Source: Duodenibacillus massiliensis (GTDB lineage Bacteria; Pseudomonadota; Gammaproteobacteria; Burkholderiales; Burkholderiaceae_F). Taken from it: 64,000 bases of DNA. The DNA lies in the NCBI RefSeq assembly GCF_900128485.1, contig NZ_LT635859.1, positions 495,869 through 559,868 on the forward strand, given 5' to 3'. The notes below the pieces were generated by a model. It had not been told where the DNA came from. It made no database searches and saw only the letters and a program-made list of their open reading frames with translations. This document shows, one piece after another, positions 21,282 to 30,705 of the stretch; positions within the stretch are counted from its first letter, which is position 1, and the number at the start of each line of letters is the position of its first letter. A program made the position numbers and the translations under genes.

Positions 21282-22056
21282 TAAAGATTCAGACATCAAA
21301 ACCGTGCAGGTTCTTGACCGCGCCGTCAAAATTCTCGACGTGGTCGCTGCCGGCTCGGACCCGGTTAATTCCAACCGCATCGTGCAGGAAACCGGGATTC
21401 ACGCGTCTACCGCACACAGGCTTTTGTGGAGCCTCACCGAGCTCGGATTTCTGGAGCACACGACGGAAAACTGCTGGCGTCTGGGCCTGCGGTTTCTCGA
21501 GTACGGCAACCGCGTGCGCCGGGCGCTTCCCGTGCGCACTGCAGCCGTTGACGTGATGCGCTCGCTTTACGAAAAAACGCAACTTACCGTCAACCTTTCG
21601 ATGCGCTCGGCGGATTCGATCATGTACATCGATCACGTCTACGCGCCCAAAACCGGCGTGCGGTTTTCCCGCCAGGTGGGAGCCGTGGCGCCGATGCACT
21701 GCACAAGCGGCGGCAAACTCTTTTTAAGAGAAATGACGCCCGAGGATCTGAGCGCCTACATCGAGCGCACGCATCTGGCACCGCGCACATCGCATTCGCT
21801 TGCCACCCGCGAAAAACTCATCATTGAACTGGACCGTATCCGCGAAAGAGGCTGGGCCGAAGACAACGAAGAGCTCGAATACGGCATCCGCTGCATCGGT
21901 GCGCCGATCAGGGACGAAAACGGCCGCATCACGGCGGCCGTCACACTGGTCTCTGACACGGAGATCAAACGTAAGCCCGAATTTGTGGACCTGCTCGTTA
22001 AGGGCGCGGCGCAGATCTCGGCGGCACTTGCCTCAGCGGCGCAGCCCGCCGCCTGA
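21271..22056 (+). CDS. IclR-family transcriptional regulator
   Basis: 261 aa. An N-terminal winged helix-turn-helix (LDRAVKILDVV, then NSNRIVQETGIHASTAHRLL) is followed by the IclR effector domain (VGAVAPMHCTSGGKLFL near residue 140 and EDNEELEYGIRCIGAPI near 200). The effector is not predictable. ATG 21271 gives the normal family length. It overlaps the preceding oxidoreductase by 11 bp, so the two are probably co-expressed and the regulator may control that unit. A terminator follows. Confidence 0.9.
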   Translation: MAADKDSDIKTVQVLDRAVKILDVVAAGSDPVNSNRIVQETGIHASTAHRLLWSLTELGFLEHTTENCWRLGLRFLEYGNRVRRALPVRTAAVDVMRSLYEKTQLTVNLSMRSADSIMYIDHVYAPKTGVRFSRQVGAVAPMHCTSGGKLFLREMTPEDLSAYIERTHLAPRTSHSLATREKLIIELDRIRERGWAEDNEELEYGIRCIGAPIRDENGRITAAVTLVSDTEIKRKPEFVDLLVKGAAQISAALASAAQPAA

Positions 22057-22073
22057 TTTAAAGGCAGGACTCA

Positions 22074-22110
22074 AAGCGGCAGAGCTCAGACGGGCACTGC
22101 CGCTTTTTTC
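22074..22110 (+). terminator. Intrinsic terminator after the IclR gene
   Basis: AAGCGGCAG (22074-22082) pairs with CTGCCGCTT, followed by a T run to 22110. It sits in the convergent gap with the racemase gene. Confidence 0.75.
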
Positions 22111-22113
22111 TTG

Positions 22114-23220
22114 TCAGAAACCGCGCTCCTTGTTGGCGGCAAGCGCGGTCTTTACGACGCGCCGCGCCAGAGACGATGTCGGATCGATGATGTAGACCGT
22201 CTTACCTGCGCAGTCAAAATCCCCTTCATCCAGAATCAGCGGCAGCTCCGTGCAGCCCAAAATGAGCACGTTGCAGTCATAGGTCTTCACCAGGTACTCG
22301 GCGGCGCTGACGAGGTCCTCGCGGCAGATGCCGTCGGTAAATCCCGCCTTGGCGCCCTTGGGCCCGTAAATCGCCGCCATCACGCGCGCCTGATGCGCCT
22401 CATCGGGCACAAACATGGGAATGCCCATCGCTTCAGCTTTCTTCGAGTAAATGCCGGTGCGCACGGTGCCTGTCGTCGCCATCAGACCAACGCGGGCCTT
22501 ATCGCCGAACTTTGCCTGAATTTCGTTGAGGCACGACTCCTGCATGTCGATGAAATTCACATCGAGGTGACGCCGCATGTAGGGCATAAAGGCGTGCGCC
22601 GTATTGCACGGGATGATGACTGCGTCACAGCCGTCGGCCTGCAGGGCCTTGGCGCAGCGGTACAGTGCGAGCGTGGGATCGGCTCCGCCCTCCAAAAGCG
22701 CCTTCGTCCGGTCCGGAATCTGGGGATTTTGCTCCACCACCAGACGGATATGTTCCTGATCGGTTGTCGCGGGCGTTGCCTTCACAATCTTGTCGTAGAG
22801 GTCCACCGTTGCAGCGGGTCCAAGGCCGCCGATAAGTCCCACCTTGTAGGGTTTCTCAGGCAGCGCATCACACGTTGAAAGCAGCTTTTCCGCGTAGTCT
22901 TCAACGGGAAGAGGCCCGCCCTTGGCGCCGCAGGCATCCACCACGGCGATGCTCACCTCGGCCGCGAGCTCATCAAACCAGGCATGCGGGCACGCACAGG
23001 TAAAGGCGGCAATTCTCACGCCCTTTGCGGCAAGCGCTTCCACCGCGTTAAAAAGCTCAATCTTGCGGTCGGCAAGCTTCACCCGTTCGTCCGGCGCATC
23101 CTGCCGCATGGCCGTCTCTTCAATCACAACCTTCACGAGCGGATCTTTTGCAATGAGTGCGGCTTTCAGAGCCGTTGCCTGCTCCGGTTTGGCGCCGGCC
23201 ACAATACCGATATATTTCAT
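22114..23220 (-). CDS. Two-part aspartate/glutamate racemase-family protein
   Basis: 368 aa, longer than the roughly 230 aa typical of the family. Residues about 128-368 form a complete YgeA/aspartate-racemase-like unit: GLIGGLGPAATVDLY, then the two catalytic cysteines in IPCNTAH and LGCTELPL. Residues 1-125 look like a second, incomplete racemase half (IGIVAGAK, and CACPH, which echoes PCNTAH). These enzymes racemise amino acids without a cofactor through a two-cysteine mechanism. The ATG has AGGAGAG upstream. Substrate and role of the N-terminal half are unknown. Confidence 0.8.
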   Translation of the reverse strand: MKYIGIVAGAKPEQATALKAALIAKDPLVKVVIEETAMRQDAPDERVKLADRKIELFNAVEALAAKGVRIAAFTCACPHAWFDELAAEVSIAVVDACGAKGGPLPVEDYAEKLLSTCDALPEKPYKVGLIGGLGPAATVDLYDKIVKATPATTDQEHIRLVVEQNPQIPDRTKALLEGGADPTLALYRCAKALQADGCDAVIIPCNTAHAFMPYMRRHLDVNFIDMQESCLNEIQAKFGDKARVGLMATTGTVRTGIYSKKAEAMGIPMFVPDEAHQARVMAAIYGPKGAKAGFTDGICREDLVSAAEYLVKTYDCNVLILGCTELPLILDEGDFDCAGKTVYIIDPTSSLARRVVKTALAANKERGF

Positions 23221-23313
23221 TTCTTTCTCTCCTGCACTTTGTGTCTGCAGTGTTTTTTCCAGGACGCTCCCGGCGCCCGGCTGATCGGGTCATGATACCG
23301 CCCCTGATACGAA

Positions 23314-23341
23314 AAAACCTTCGGTTTTTTCCGAAGGTTTT
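23314..23341. terminator. Terminator between racemase and PBP7-type genes
   Basis: AAAACCTTCGG pairs with CCGAAGGTTTT over an 11-bp stem with a TTTTTT loop. It is symmetric, and mainly serves the minus-strand peptidase gene that ends at 23356. Confidence 0.7.
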
Positions 23342-23355
23342 GCCTCTGACGGGTC

Positions 23356-24363
23356 TTACATCAGCTCGTAAGGAGTGCTCTTGGCAAAGACCGCCTGATA
23401 CTCGGTTTCGTCCTCAAGCCAGCGGCGCATCCTGAGCATATCGTCGGCGCGCTTACCGTTGGTGGCGGAGTCAAGCACCACCATCACAAGGCGGTGCCCG
23501 GCAAATTCGCTCTGCACCACCATGCAGCGGCCCGCTGCCGTCGTAAAGCCCGTTTTCTGCAGTCCCACATTCCAGCGCGGATCACCGATCAGACGGTTTG
23601 TGGTCTGAAGGCGAAGTTTCGAAATCCCGGCGTTTAGTAGTGCCGTGGGCGTTGTCGATGCCTTACGGATCACGGCATAGCCGTGTGCTGCCGCCGCCAA
23701 AAGCCCGAGATCGCGGGCCGTGGAAATATTTTCGTTGGAAAGTCCCGTGGGATCGGTAAAGCGGCTGCTTGTCATGCCGAGTTCCGCAGCCTTCTCGTTC
23801 ATTGCCTTCACAAAGGCTTTAACACCCCCGGGATACGTGCGCGCAAGCATGTGCGCGGCGCGGTTGTCGGAGCTCATAAGCGCCGCCTGCAGCGTGGCTT
23901 CACGCGTTAAAACCATTCCGTTTCTGAGCTTACTTTCCGCGCGCGACTTCACGTAATCGGCGCGCGTCACCCGCAGTTTCGCTTTCATCGGCAGTTCGCT
24001 TTCCACAATCACCAGAGCCGTCATCAGTTTGGTGACGGAAGCGATCGGAAGGCGCACATCGGCATTTTTCTCAAAAAAGACTTCACCCGAGTCCTGATCG
24101 GCCATATAGGCAACGGAACTCGAAAGTTCCAGCGGATCCGGTGTATCGCGCAGGCCCGCGAGCATCGCCACCGACGGTCTCTGGCGCGTAAAGCGCGCAC
24201 GGGTGCGGCGCTTGGGCGTTTTCACCTGGGGCTTGGCAGGCGCATAAACCGAGGCGGGCCGCAGGCTTGCAACGGCGTCGCCCGTGGCGGCGGGCGCGGC
24301 AACGGCCGAGCCTGCCAGCACAAAAGCAGCACTGACTGAAATCAACAATTGACGGAAAAACAC
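23356..24363 (-). CDS. pbpG: Periplasmic D-Ala-D-Ala endopeptidase/carboxypeptidase (PBP7 type)
   Basis: Serine peptidase of the S11 family acting on peptidoglycan. Active-site boxes: SxxK in ASVTKLMTA, SxN in SSDNRA, KTG in QKTGFT. A Sec signal (RQLLISVSAAFVLAGSAVA) precedes a Pro/Lys/Arg-rich linker. No ATG is available. I chose GTG 24363, which puts the signal peptide at the N-terminus. The frame stays open to a TTG at 24453, five bases after hrpA ends, which would add 30 hydrophobic residues. Probably transcribed with hrpA. PBP7 and PBP4-type enzymes are not fully separable by these motifs. Confidence 0.85.
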   Translation of the reverse strand: MFFRQLLISVSAAFVLAGSAVAAPAATGDAVASLRPASVYAPAKPQVKTPKRRTRARFTRQRPSVAMLAGLRDTPDPLELSSSVAYMADQDSGEVFFEKNADVRLPIASVTKLMTALVIVESELPMKAKLRVTRADYVKSRAESKLRNGMVLTREATLQAALMSSDNRAAHMLARTYPGGVKAFVKAMNEKAAELGMTSSRFTDPTGLSNENISTARDLGLLAAAAHGYAVIRKASTTPTALLNAGISKLRLQTTNRLIGDPRWNVGLQKTGFTTAAGRCMVVQSEFAGHRLVMVVLDSATNGKRADDMLRMRRWLEDETEYQAVFAKSTPYELM

Positions 24364-24457
24364 GCGGAGAGCCCCGAAAAAAACGCGCCCGAAAACGGCA
24401 AAAACCTTGTTAATGCTAAGGAAAAATTTCTTCAAAATCAACCAGATTAACAATTTT

Positions 24458-27400
24458 TTAAAGTCGGCGGATCGACTCCCAGACCTTGGTGAGGCGCTTC
24501 ACGCTCACGGGCATCGGGGTTCTCAATTCCTGAGCAAAGAAGGACACCCTCAGCTCTTCAAGAAGCCAGCGGAAGTCCGTGAGCCGCTCATCGGGCTGTC
24601 CGCGCCGCTCGGCCAATTCCCGGAAGTACGGTACCGAAAGGCGGGTGATGTCTGCCATGCGTTCGGCGTCTTTTGCCGGATCATTGCGGATTTTGTCCAG
24701 ACGGCTGTTGACCGCCTTCACGTAGCGCTCGTAATGCCTGAGTCTGTCAAGCCCCACCACCAGGAGAAAGTGTTTCGGGAAAAGCCCCCGCAACTGATTT
24801 TTGATGTCCTTGACGGCCTCGGGCCAGGCCTTGGCGCCCTGCAGTTTTTTGGGCACGAGCGCGAGTTGCGCCGTCACCGCTTCAAGCGTGCGGGCAATTT
24901 CCTGGCCGATGAGCGTGAGTTTTGTCCGCGCCTCGTCCTTGCGGTGTCCGAACTCTTCGGCGTTCACGGGCCAGGGTTCAGCCATCGCGCAGGTCTCAAC
25001 GGCCGCTGCCACCACGTCGTCGCGGAGCGCTTCAAAGCTTTCAAAGGCGGCGCTTACCTCCTCAATGACACCGGCCTGCATCTGCACACGGTGCAGTCCC
25101 GAGAGGTTCTTTTCGAGGTACTTCACCTGCTCTTTCATCTGAATGATGAAAAGGCGCCGCAGCCCCGCGCGGTGCGCGGCCTTTGCCTGCAGCGGATCAT
25201 CGAAGACTTCCAGGGAGCACGCGTCTCCCCGGTCGACTAAGGCCGGGTGCCCGATCAGAGTCTCACCCCGGCGGCTGATCTCCATAAGTTCAGGCAGTTC
25301 CCCGAAATTCCAGACCGTGATGTTGTCGGCCAAATCTTCGGCAATCGATTCATCGGCCTGCGCCACGGTCTGAAAACTCTTTTGAGCCTCCTCTCCGAGC
25401 TCACTTCTGAGTTCGGCAAGGTTTCGGCCCATACCGAGCTGACGGCCGTGCTCATCAACAACCTTAAAGTTCATGATGAGGTGCTTGGCGAGAAACTCGG
25501 TTTTAAAGTCTTCCCGCTGACAACGCACGCCGGTCTCTTGGGCAATATCGTCGATCAGGGCATCAATGAGGGTTTTGGAGCCGACCTGAACCCCCTTGGT
25601 GCGCTCGAAAAAGCCCGCGGCGTACTGCTGCAGCGGCACGCAGTGCCGTCTTAAGCGCTGCGGCAGGCTCTTTAAAAGACTCTGCACCTTTTCCTTGAGC
25701 ATACCCGGCACCAGCCACTCGCAGCGCACGGGATTAACCTGATTGAGCGCGAAAATCGGCACCGTCATCGTGACGCCGTCGCGCGGTGCACCGGGTTCAA
25801 AGTGGTAGGTAAGCCCCATCTCAACCCCCGCAACCGTCACCTTCTTCGGGAAGAAGTCCGTGGTGACCCCCTGCGCATCGTGGCGCATGAGCTCTTCCCG
25901 TGAGAGGTAAAGCACCTTTTTATTGTCTTTTACCGCCTCTTTGAGCCACGCTTCAAAGCCCGTCTGATCCGTCACGTCCTTGGGGATACGCTCATCGTAA
26001 AAAGCCACAATGAGTTCATCGTCGACCAAAACGTCCGGACGGCGGCTTTTGTTTTCAATGTCGCGGATTTCCCGCACAAGCTGCATGTTGTGCCGGAAAA
26101 AGGCGGCGTTACTGTCAAAGTCCCCGCCGACGAGCCCCTCGCGGATAAAAAGTTCTCGCGCGAGCACCGGATCATGCCGGGCAAAGGAGACACGACGCTG
26201 CATGTAAACGGGGAGCCCGTAGAGCGTTCCCCTTTCAAGCGCCACCACTTCACCGCGTTTTTTCTCCCAGTGCGGTTCCGTCCAGCTCTTTTTGATGAGG
26301 TGCGCCGCGGCCCTTTCCACCCACTGCGGCTCAATATCAGCCGCGCAGCGGGCAAAAAGCCGGCTTGTTTCAACGAGTTCCGCGGCCATGAGCCACTTTG
26401 CGGCTTTCTTTGCCAAACCCGAGCCCGGCCACACCCAGAAGTGAATGCCGCGGGCACCGAGATACGGGGGCGCCCGGAAGTCGGCGTCAAGCTGCCGGCA
26501 GCCGAGGTTACTCAAAAGCCCTGTTAACAGTGCCTCGTGAATCTCTTCGTAGCGGGCGGGCTTGGTGTTCACGGTCCAGCCGATCTCGCTCGTAAGTTCA
26601 CTTAACTGCTTAAAAACGTCGCGCCACTCGTGAAGCCTTCGCGCAGAAATAAAGCGCCGGTGCAGCTCTTCGGTAAGTTTCCGGTTGCTTTCTTTTTTGG
26701 CGCGTGCCTCTTCGTACCAGCGCCAGATTCTGAGATAGGACAAAAAGTCGCTTTTTTCATCCTTAAACATCTTGTGCGCGTTGTCGGCGGCGTCCGGCGC
26801 ATCCGCAGGCCGCTCTCTGGGATCCTGAATCGAAAGACCGGAAACAATCACAAGCGCTTCAGCCAAAGACCCCTTCTCATGCGCGGCAAGGAGCATCCGC
26901 GAAAGGCGCGGGTCCACCGGAAGACGCGCCAGAGTCTTACCGACCTCGGTGAGGTTTCCGATGTCGTCCGTTGCGTTTAATTCATTGAGAATCTGATAGC
27001 CGTCGGCCACCGCGCGCGCGGGCGGCGCCTGCACAAAGGGAAAGTCCCGGACTTCGCCGAGTTTTAAGGACTTCATCCGCAGAATCACCGCCGCAAGGTT
27101 GGAGCGCATGATTTCCGGATCGGTAAAGGCCGGGCGCCGGGCAAAATCTTCTTCCCCGTAAAGACGGATACAGATACCGTCGGCCACACGGCCACAGCGG
27201 CCGGCACGCTGATTGGCCGAAGCCTGACTCACGGGCTCAACCAAAAGCTGCTCCACTTTGTTGCGGTAGGAGTAGCGCTTGATGCGCGCCAAGCCCGTAT
27301 CCACCACAAAGCGGATTCCGGGCACCGTAATGGAGGTTTCCGCCACGTTTGTGGCAAGCACCACGCGTCTTAAGCCGCCCGGTCGAAAAACGCGCTCCTG

Positions 27401-28573
27401 ATCCTGCGCCGAAAGCCGTGCGTACAGGGGAAGAATGTCAATCATCCCGGGGCGGTGATGCTTGGCAATCACTTCCGCGGCTTCCCGGATTTCACGTTCT
27501 CCGGGCAAAAAGACAAGAATGTCGCCGCGGCCTGCCGTCTCCAGTTCATCAACGGCATCGGCAACCGCGTCCATAAGCGTGCGGTCGTCTTCCTCGTCGA
27601 GGTCTTCCACAGGTCTCCAGCGGATTTCCACCGGATACGTGCGGCCTGAAATCGTAAAGACAGGGACCGGATGCTCGGCGTCTTTACCGAAGTGCTTGGC
27701 AAAGCGCTCGGAGTCAATTGTTGCGGACGTCACAATCACTTTGAGGTCAGGACGCTTTGAGAGAAGGCGCTTTAAGTACCCCAGCAGAAAATCAATATTG
27801 ATCGAGCGCTCATGCGCTTCGTCGATAATGATTGTGTCGTATTTTTTGAGCAGCGGATCGGTCTGGGTTTCCGCAAGGAGAATGCCGTCGGTCATCAGCT
27901 TGATGGTGGCGCCGAGCGAAGTGACGTCGGTGAAGCGCACCTTGTAGCCCACCACCTCACCGGGCTCGGTGTTCAGTTCCTGAGCAATGCGTTTAGCGAT
28001 GGAACTTGCGGCAATACGCCGCGGCTGAGTGTGACCGATAAGCCCCTTTTTGCCGCGCCCCGCCATCAGACAGATTTTCGGAAGCTGCGTGGTCTTCCCC
28101 GACCCCGTTTCACCGCAGACGATGATCACCTGGTTATCTCGTATGGCCTTCACAAGCAGATCACCCTGCTCACTTACGGGCAGTCCCGGCGCGAGCTCAA
28201 AAGGCGGAATCGGGTTGCGGGATTCTTCAAAACTTAAGCGCGCTTTTGCCGGTGCCGCGGGTTTTCGGGCTTTTTCATGATCCGCCCGGCGGGCTTTCTG
28301 AAGGGGCCCTTGGGCCGGCATCTCACTTCTGCGGTTTACCGGCGCGCGCTGCGGCTGCTTTTTCTCTGTGGGCTGCTTTGCTGCCGCACGGCCCGTCTTC
28401 ACTTCATGCACGGCCGTTTTTTCGGGCTGCCGGGCCTTTTTGAGCTGATCCGGTTTCTGCGGGGTCTGAGGCTTTGCCGCTAACTTGGGCGCAGCCGCCA
28501 GAAAAGTGGCCTTCCGGCCCTCAATAAGGCTGCGCAAATCACCGAACGGACGGGCCGAGGCTGAATCTGTCAT
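24458..28573 (-). CDS. hrpA: ATP-dependent RNA helicase HrpA (DEAH box)
   Basis: 1371 aa, close to the roughly 1300 aa of E. coli HrpA. A low-complexity basic, Lys/Ala/Pro-rich N-terminus (about 1-120) is followed by Walker A GETGSGKTT, DEAH in IIDEAHERS, SAT in VTSATIDSE, and motif VI QRAGRCGR. A long C-terminal region (HA2, OB fold and the DUF3418-type extension) follows. HrpA family helicases process mRNA and rescue stalled ribosomes. The ATG at 28573 has no strong ribosome site. The PBP7-type gene follows within a few bases. Confidence 0.95.
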   Translation of the reverse strand: MTDSASARPFGDLRSLIEGRKATFLAAAPKLAAKPQTPQKPDQLKKARQPEKTAVHEVKTGRAAAKQPTEKKQPQRAPVNRRSEMPAQGPLQKARRADHEKARKPAAPAKARLSFEESRNPIPPFELAPGLPVSEQGDLLVKAIRDNQVIIVCGETGSGKTTQLPKICLMAGRGKKGLIGHTQPRRIAASSIAKRIAQELNTEPGEVVGYKVRFTDVTSLGATIKLMTDGILLAETQTDPLLKKYDTIIIDEAHERSINIDFLLGYLKRLLSKRPDLKVIVTSATIDSERFAKHFGKDAEHPVPVFTISGRTYPVEIRWRPVEDLDEEDDRTLMDAVADAVDELETAGRGDILVFLPGEREIREAAEVIAKHHRPGMIDILPLYARLSAQDQERVFRPGGLRRVVLATNVAETSITVPGIRFVVDTGLARIKRYSYRNKVEQLLVEPVSQASANQRAGRCGRVADGICIRLYGEEDFARRPAFTDPEIMRSNLAAVILRMKSLKLGEVRDFPFVQAPPARAVADGYQILNELNATDDIGNLTEVGKTLARLPVDPRLSRMLLAAHEKGSLAEALVIVSGLSIQDPRERPADAPDAADNAHKMFKDEKSDFLSYLRIWRWYEEARAKKESNRKLTEELHRRFISARRLHEWRDVFKQLSELTSEIGWTVNTKPARYEEIHEALLTGLLSNLGCRQLDADFRAPPYLGARGIHFWVWPGSGLAKKAAKWLMAAELVETSRLFARCAADIEPQWVERAAAHLIKKSWTEPHWEKKRGEVVALERGTLYGLPVYMQRRVSFARHDPVLARELFIREGLVGGDFDSNAAFFRHNMQLVREIRDIENKSRRPDVLVDDELIVAFYDERIPKDVTDQTGFEAWLKEAVKDNKKVLYLSREELMRHDAQGVTTDFFPKKVTVAGVEMGLTYHFEPGAPRDGVTMTVPIFALNQVNPVRCEWLVPGMLKEKVQSLLKSLPQRLRRHCVPLQQYAAGFFERTKGVQVGSKTLIDALIDDIAQETGVRCQREDFKTEFLAKHLIMNFKVVDEHGRQLGMGRNLAELRSELGEEAQKSFQTVAQADESIAEDLADNITVWNFGELPELMEISRRGETLIGHPALVDRGDACSLEVFDDPLQAKAAHRAGLRRLFIIQMKEQVKYLEKNLSGLHRVQMQAGVIEEVSAAFESFEALRDDVVAAAVETCAMAEPWPVNAEEFGHRKDEARTKLTLIGQEIARTLEAVTAQLALVPKKLQGAKAWPEAVKDIKNQLRGLFPKHFLLVVGLDRLRHYERYVKAVNSRLDKIRNDPAKDAERMADITRLSVPYFRELAERRGQPDERLTDFRWLLEELRVSFFAQELRTPMPVSVKRLTKVWESIRRL

Positions 28574-28958
28574 AAGGAATTGAAAAAACGGGCGAAATAA
28601 CAGAAGGCCGCCATTTTAACGAAGTCGGGGAAGGTCCAACCACGAAACAAAATCCGAACTTCCGCAGACTCCGCGCAACCGTTTCGCCCTTGAGGAAGGC
28701 GATATCCGGGATTCGGTGTTGGCAGAGTTCCGCCGGATCACAGTGCCGCCGTTGCGGCGTCTGTTGAGTACCGAAAACTGCCAAAAGTTAACGCCCGCAA
28801 GTCTCGTAAACAGGCGGGCGTTGGAGGACGCGATGAGCACTAGAAACCATCGCTTACCTGCCATTCTACTCAGACTCAGATGCGAATTCGGCGTAGGATG
28901 CGCTTACGGTCGACAGCTGCTGGCTTTACGGCCGTTTTGCACACAGCAAGGAAACACC
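28574..28958. other. Intergenic region between hrpA and argA
   Basis: 385 bp between divergent genes, with no gene I can support. It holds a 9-bp stem AACGCCCGC/GCGGGCGTT (28789-28822) without a T run, and a short hairpin GCGATG...CATCGC (28831-28854). Promoters for both genes must lie here, but none is clear. No ARG-box could be identified with confidence. Confidence 0.4.
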
Positions 28959-30335
28959 ATGCCGACAGAAGAAAATCACGCCGCAGAGACGCAGAAAGCC
29001 GTCCCCGCGGTCACAGAACCGGCCGCCGCCGACCTCTCACGCTGGGTGGCGTGGCTGCGCTCGGCCGCGCCCTACGTGCATCTTTTCCACGGCAAAACCT
29101 TTGTGATCAGCTTTGCGGGCGAAGTGGTGGCCGACACCAAGCTTCTGAACCGCCTCGTGATGGACGCAAGCCTTATTGCGAGCCTCGGGATCAAGCTCGT
29201 GCTCGTGCACGGCTCGCGCCCTCAGATTGAAGAGCTGATGCAGTTAAGGGGGCTTGCGGGTGAATTTCATAAGGGCGTGCGCATCACCGATGAAGCGGTT
29301 TTGGAATGCGTGAAGGAAGCCTGCGGCGAAACGCGGTTTGACATTGAAGCAGCGTTTTCCCAGGGGCTTCCCAACACCCCGATGCAGCACTCCCGCATCC
29401 GCGTGGTCTCCGGCAACTTTGTGACCGCCCGCCCCATGGGCATTATTGACGGCGTGGACTTCCGGCACACCGGTCTTGTGCGCAAAGTCGACGCCCAGAG
29501 TATTGAAGACGTCTTAAACCGGGGCTTTGTCGTGCTCGTGAGCCCCTTCGGCTTTTCCCCCACGGGCGAAGGTTTTAACCTCACGACCGAAGACGTCGCC
29601 ACGTCCATCGCTTCTGCCATCAAGGCCGACAAACTCATTCTTCAGGTCGGGGTTGCAGGCGTTCGTCCTGACGGGGTCATGGCCCCGGAACTCACGGCCA
29701 CACAGGCCGAAAAACTGATCGGCGACAAACGCGTCGACGCCGAAGACGTCTACAACCTCAACTTTGCCCTTAAGGCGATCCGTAACGGCGTGAGCCGCGT
29801 GCACATCGTCCCCTGGATGGTTGACGGCGCCATTTTGGCCGAGCTTTTCACGCACGACGGCGTGGGCACGATGATTGCCGAAGAGAATATGGAAAGCATG
29901 CGTGAGGCGGTCGCCGACGACGTGGGCGGCATCATGAAGCTGCTTGAGCCCTTTGAAAACGAAGGGATCCTTGTAAAGCGCCCGCGCGAAAAGCTTGAGC
30001 GCGAAATCAGTCACTTTACGGTTTTGGAACACGACGGCATCATTTACGGCTCGGCCGCCCTCTATCCCTATCAGGAAGCTAAAATCGGGGAAATGGCCGC
30101 CTTTGCCGTGCATCCTGCCTATCAGGGCAGCGGCGATGGCGACAGGCTTTTGCGCCGCATCGAGCAGCGGGCCCGCGAACTCGGGCTCACGCGGCTTTTT
30201 GTGCTCACCACGCGCACATCGCACTGGTTTATCAATCACGGGTTTGAGGCTGCGGACCTCGAGAGCCTTCCGATTGAAAAGCAGCGCATGTACAACTGGA
30301 ACCGGCGCTCACAGATTTTTATCAAGCAACTTTAA
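28959..30335 (+). CDS. argA: Amino-acid N-acetyltransferase (N-acetylglutamate synthase)
   Basis: 458 aa, first step of arginine synthesis: acetyl-CoA plus glutamate to N-acetylglutamate. Residues about 40-300 form an amino-acid-kinase-like domain (KLVLVHGSRPQIEELM near 80, then the arginine-binding part). Residues 310-458 are a GNAT acetyltransferase domain (HPAYQGSGDGDRLLRRIE is the acetyl-CoA loop). This is the classic ArgA layout. ATG 28959 has AAGGAA at the right distance. The in-frame region back to 28716 is unlike coding sequence. yggX follows after 12 bp. Confidence 0.93.
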   Translation: MPTEENHAAETQKAVPAVTEPAAADLSRWVAWLRSAAPYVHLFHGKTFVISFAGEVVADTKLLNRLVMDASLIASLGIKLVLVHGSRPQIEELMQLRGLAGEFHKGVRITDEAVLECVKEACGETRFDIEAAFSQGLPNTPMQHSRIRVVSGNFVTARPMGIIDGVDFRHTGLVRKVDAQSIEDVLNRGFVVLVSPFGFSPTGEGFNLTTEDVATSIASAIKADKLILQVGVAGVRPDGVMAPELTATQAEKLIGDKRVDAEDVYNLNFALKAIRNGVSRVHIVPWMVDGAILAELFTHDGVGTMIAEENMESMREAVADDVGGIMKLLEPFENEGILVKRPREKLEREISHFTVLEHDGIIYGSAALYPYQEAKIGEMAAFAVHPAYQGSGDGDRLLRRIEQRARELGLTRLFVLTTRTSHWFINHGFEAADLESLPIEKQRMYNWNRRSQIFIKQL

Positions 30336-30347
30336 GGAATAACGACC

Positions 30348-30632
30348 ATGGCACGCACCGTGCACTGCATCAAACTCAACAAAGACGCCGAAGGGCTCGA
30401 TTTTCCGCCGGTTCCGGGCGAACTCGGCAAGCGCATCTGGGCTGAAGTCAGCAAAGATGCCTGGGAAGACTGGAAGAAGCTGCAGACGATGATGATCAAT
30501 GAGTACGGTCTGAACTGCGCCGACCCCAAGATCCGCAAGCATCTGATGGAGCAGTGCGAACGCTACTTCTTCGGCGAGGGCGTGGAAGCCGTCCCCAATC
30601 ATGTGCCTGTGGAAGAAAAGAAGCCTGAATAA
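30348..30632 (+). CDS. yggX: Probable Fe(2+)-trafficking protein YggX
   Basis: 94 aa, normal length. Begins [21 protein letters not shown] with the conserved Cys7, then the family's [15 protein letters not shown] and QCERYFFG segments. YggX protects Fe-S clusters against oxidants and may deliver iron. AAGGAA precedes the ATG. It lies directly downstream of argA in the same orientation and ends at a strong terminator. Confidence 0.95.
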   Translation: MARTVHCIKLNKDAEGLDFPPVPGELGKRIWAEVSKDAWEDWKKLQTMMINEYGLNCADPKIRKHLMEQCERYFFGEGVEAVPNHVPVEEKKPE

Positions 30633-30651
30633 TTCCGCTTCCCTCCAAAGC

Positions 30652-30695
30652 AAAAGCCGGCGAAGACTCGACAAAGGCGTCTAGCCGGCTTTTTT
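30652..30695. terminator. Terminator between yggX and rpiA
   Basis: AAAAGCCGGC (30652-30661) pairs with GCCGGCTTTT (30684-30693), followed by more T. It serves two convergent genes. Confidence 0.75.
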
Positions 30696-30705
30696 GTCTA
30701 TGCGC

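Noticed and set aside
24407..25240. 277-codon plus-strand frame opposite hrpA
   Set aside because: High-GC antisense shadow of hrpA. No ribosome site, and no recognisable domain.
28716..28958. N-terminal extension of N-acetylglutamate synthase
   Set aside because: The 81 extra codons cover hairpins and lack family similarity. The ATG at 28959 has a good ribosome site.
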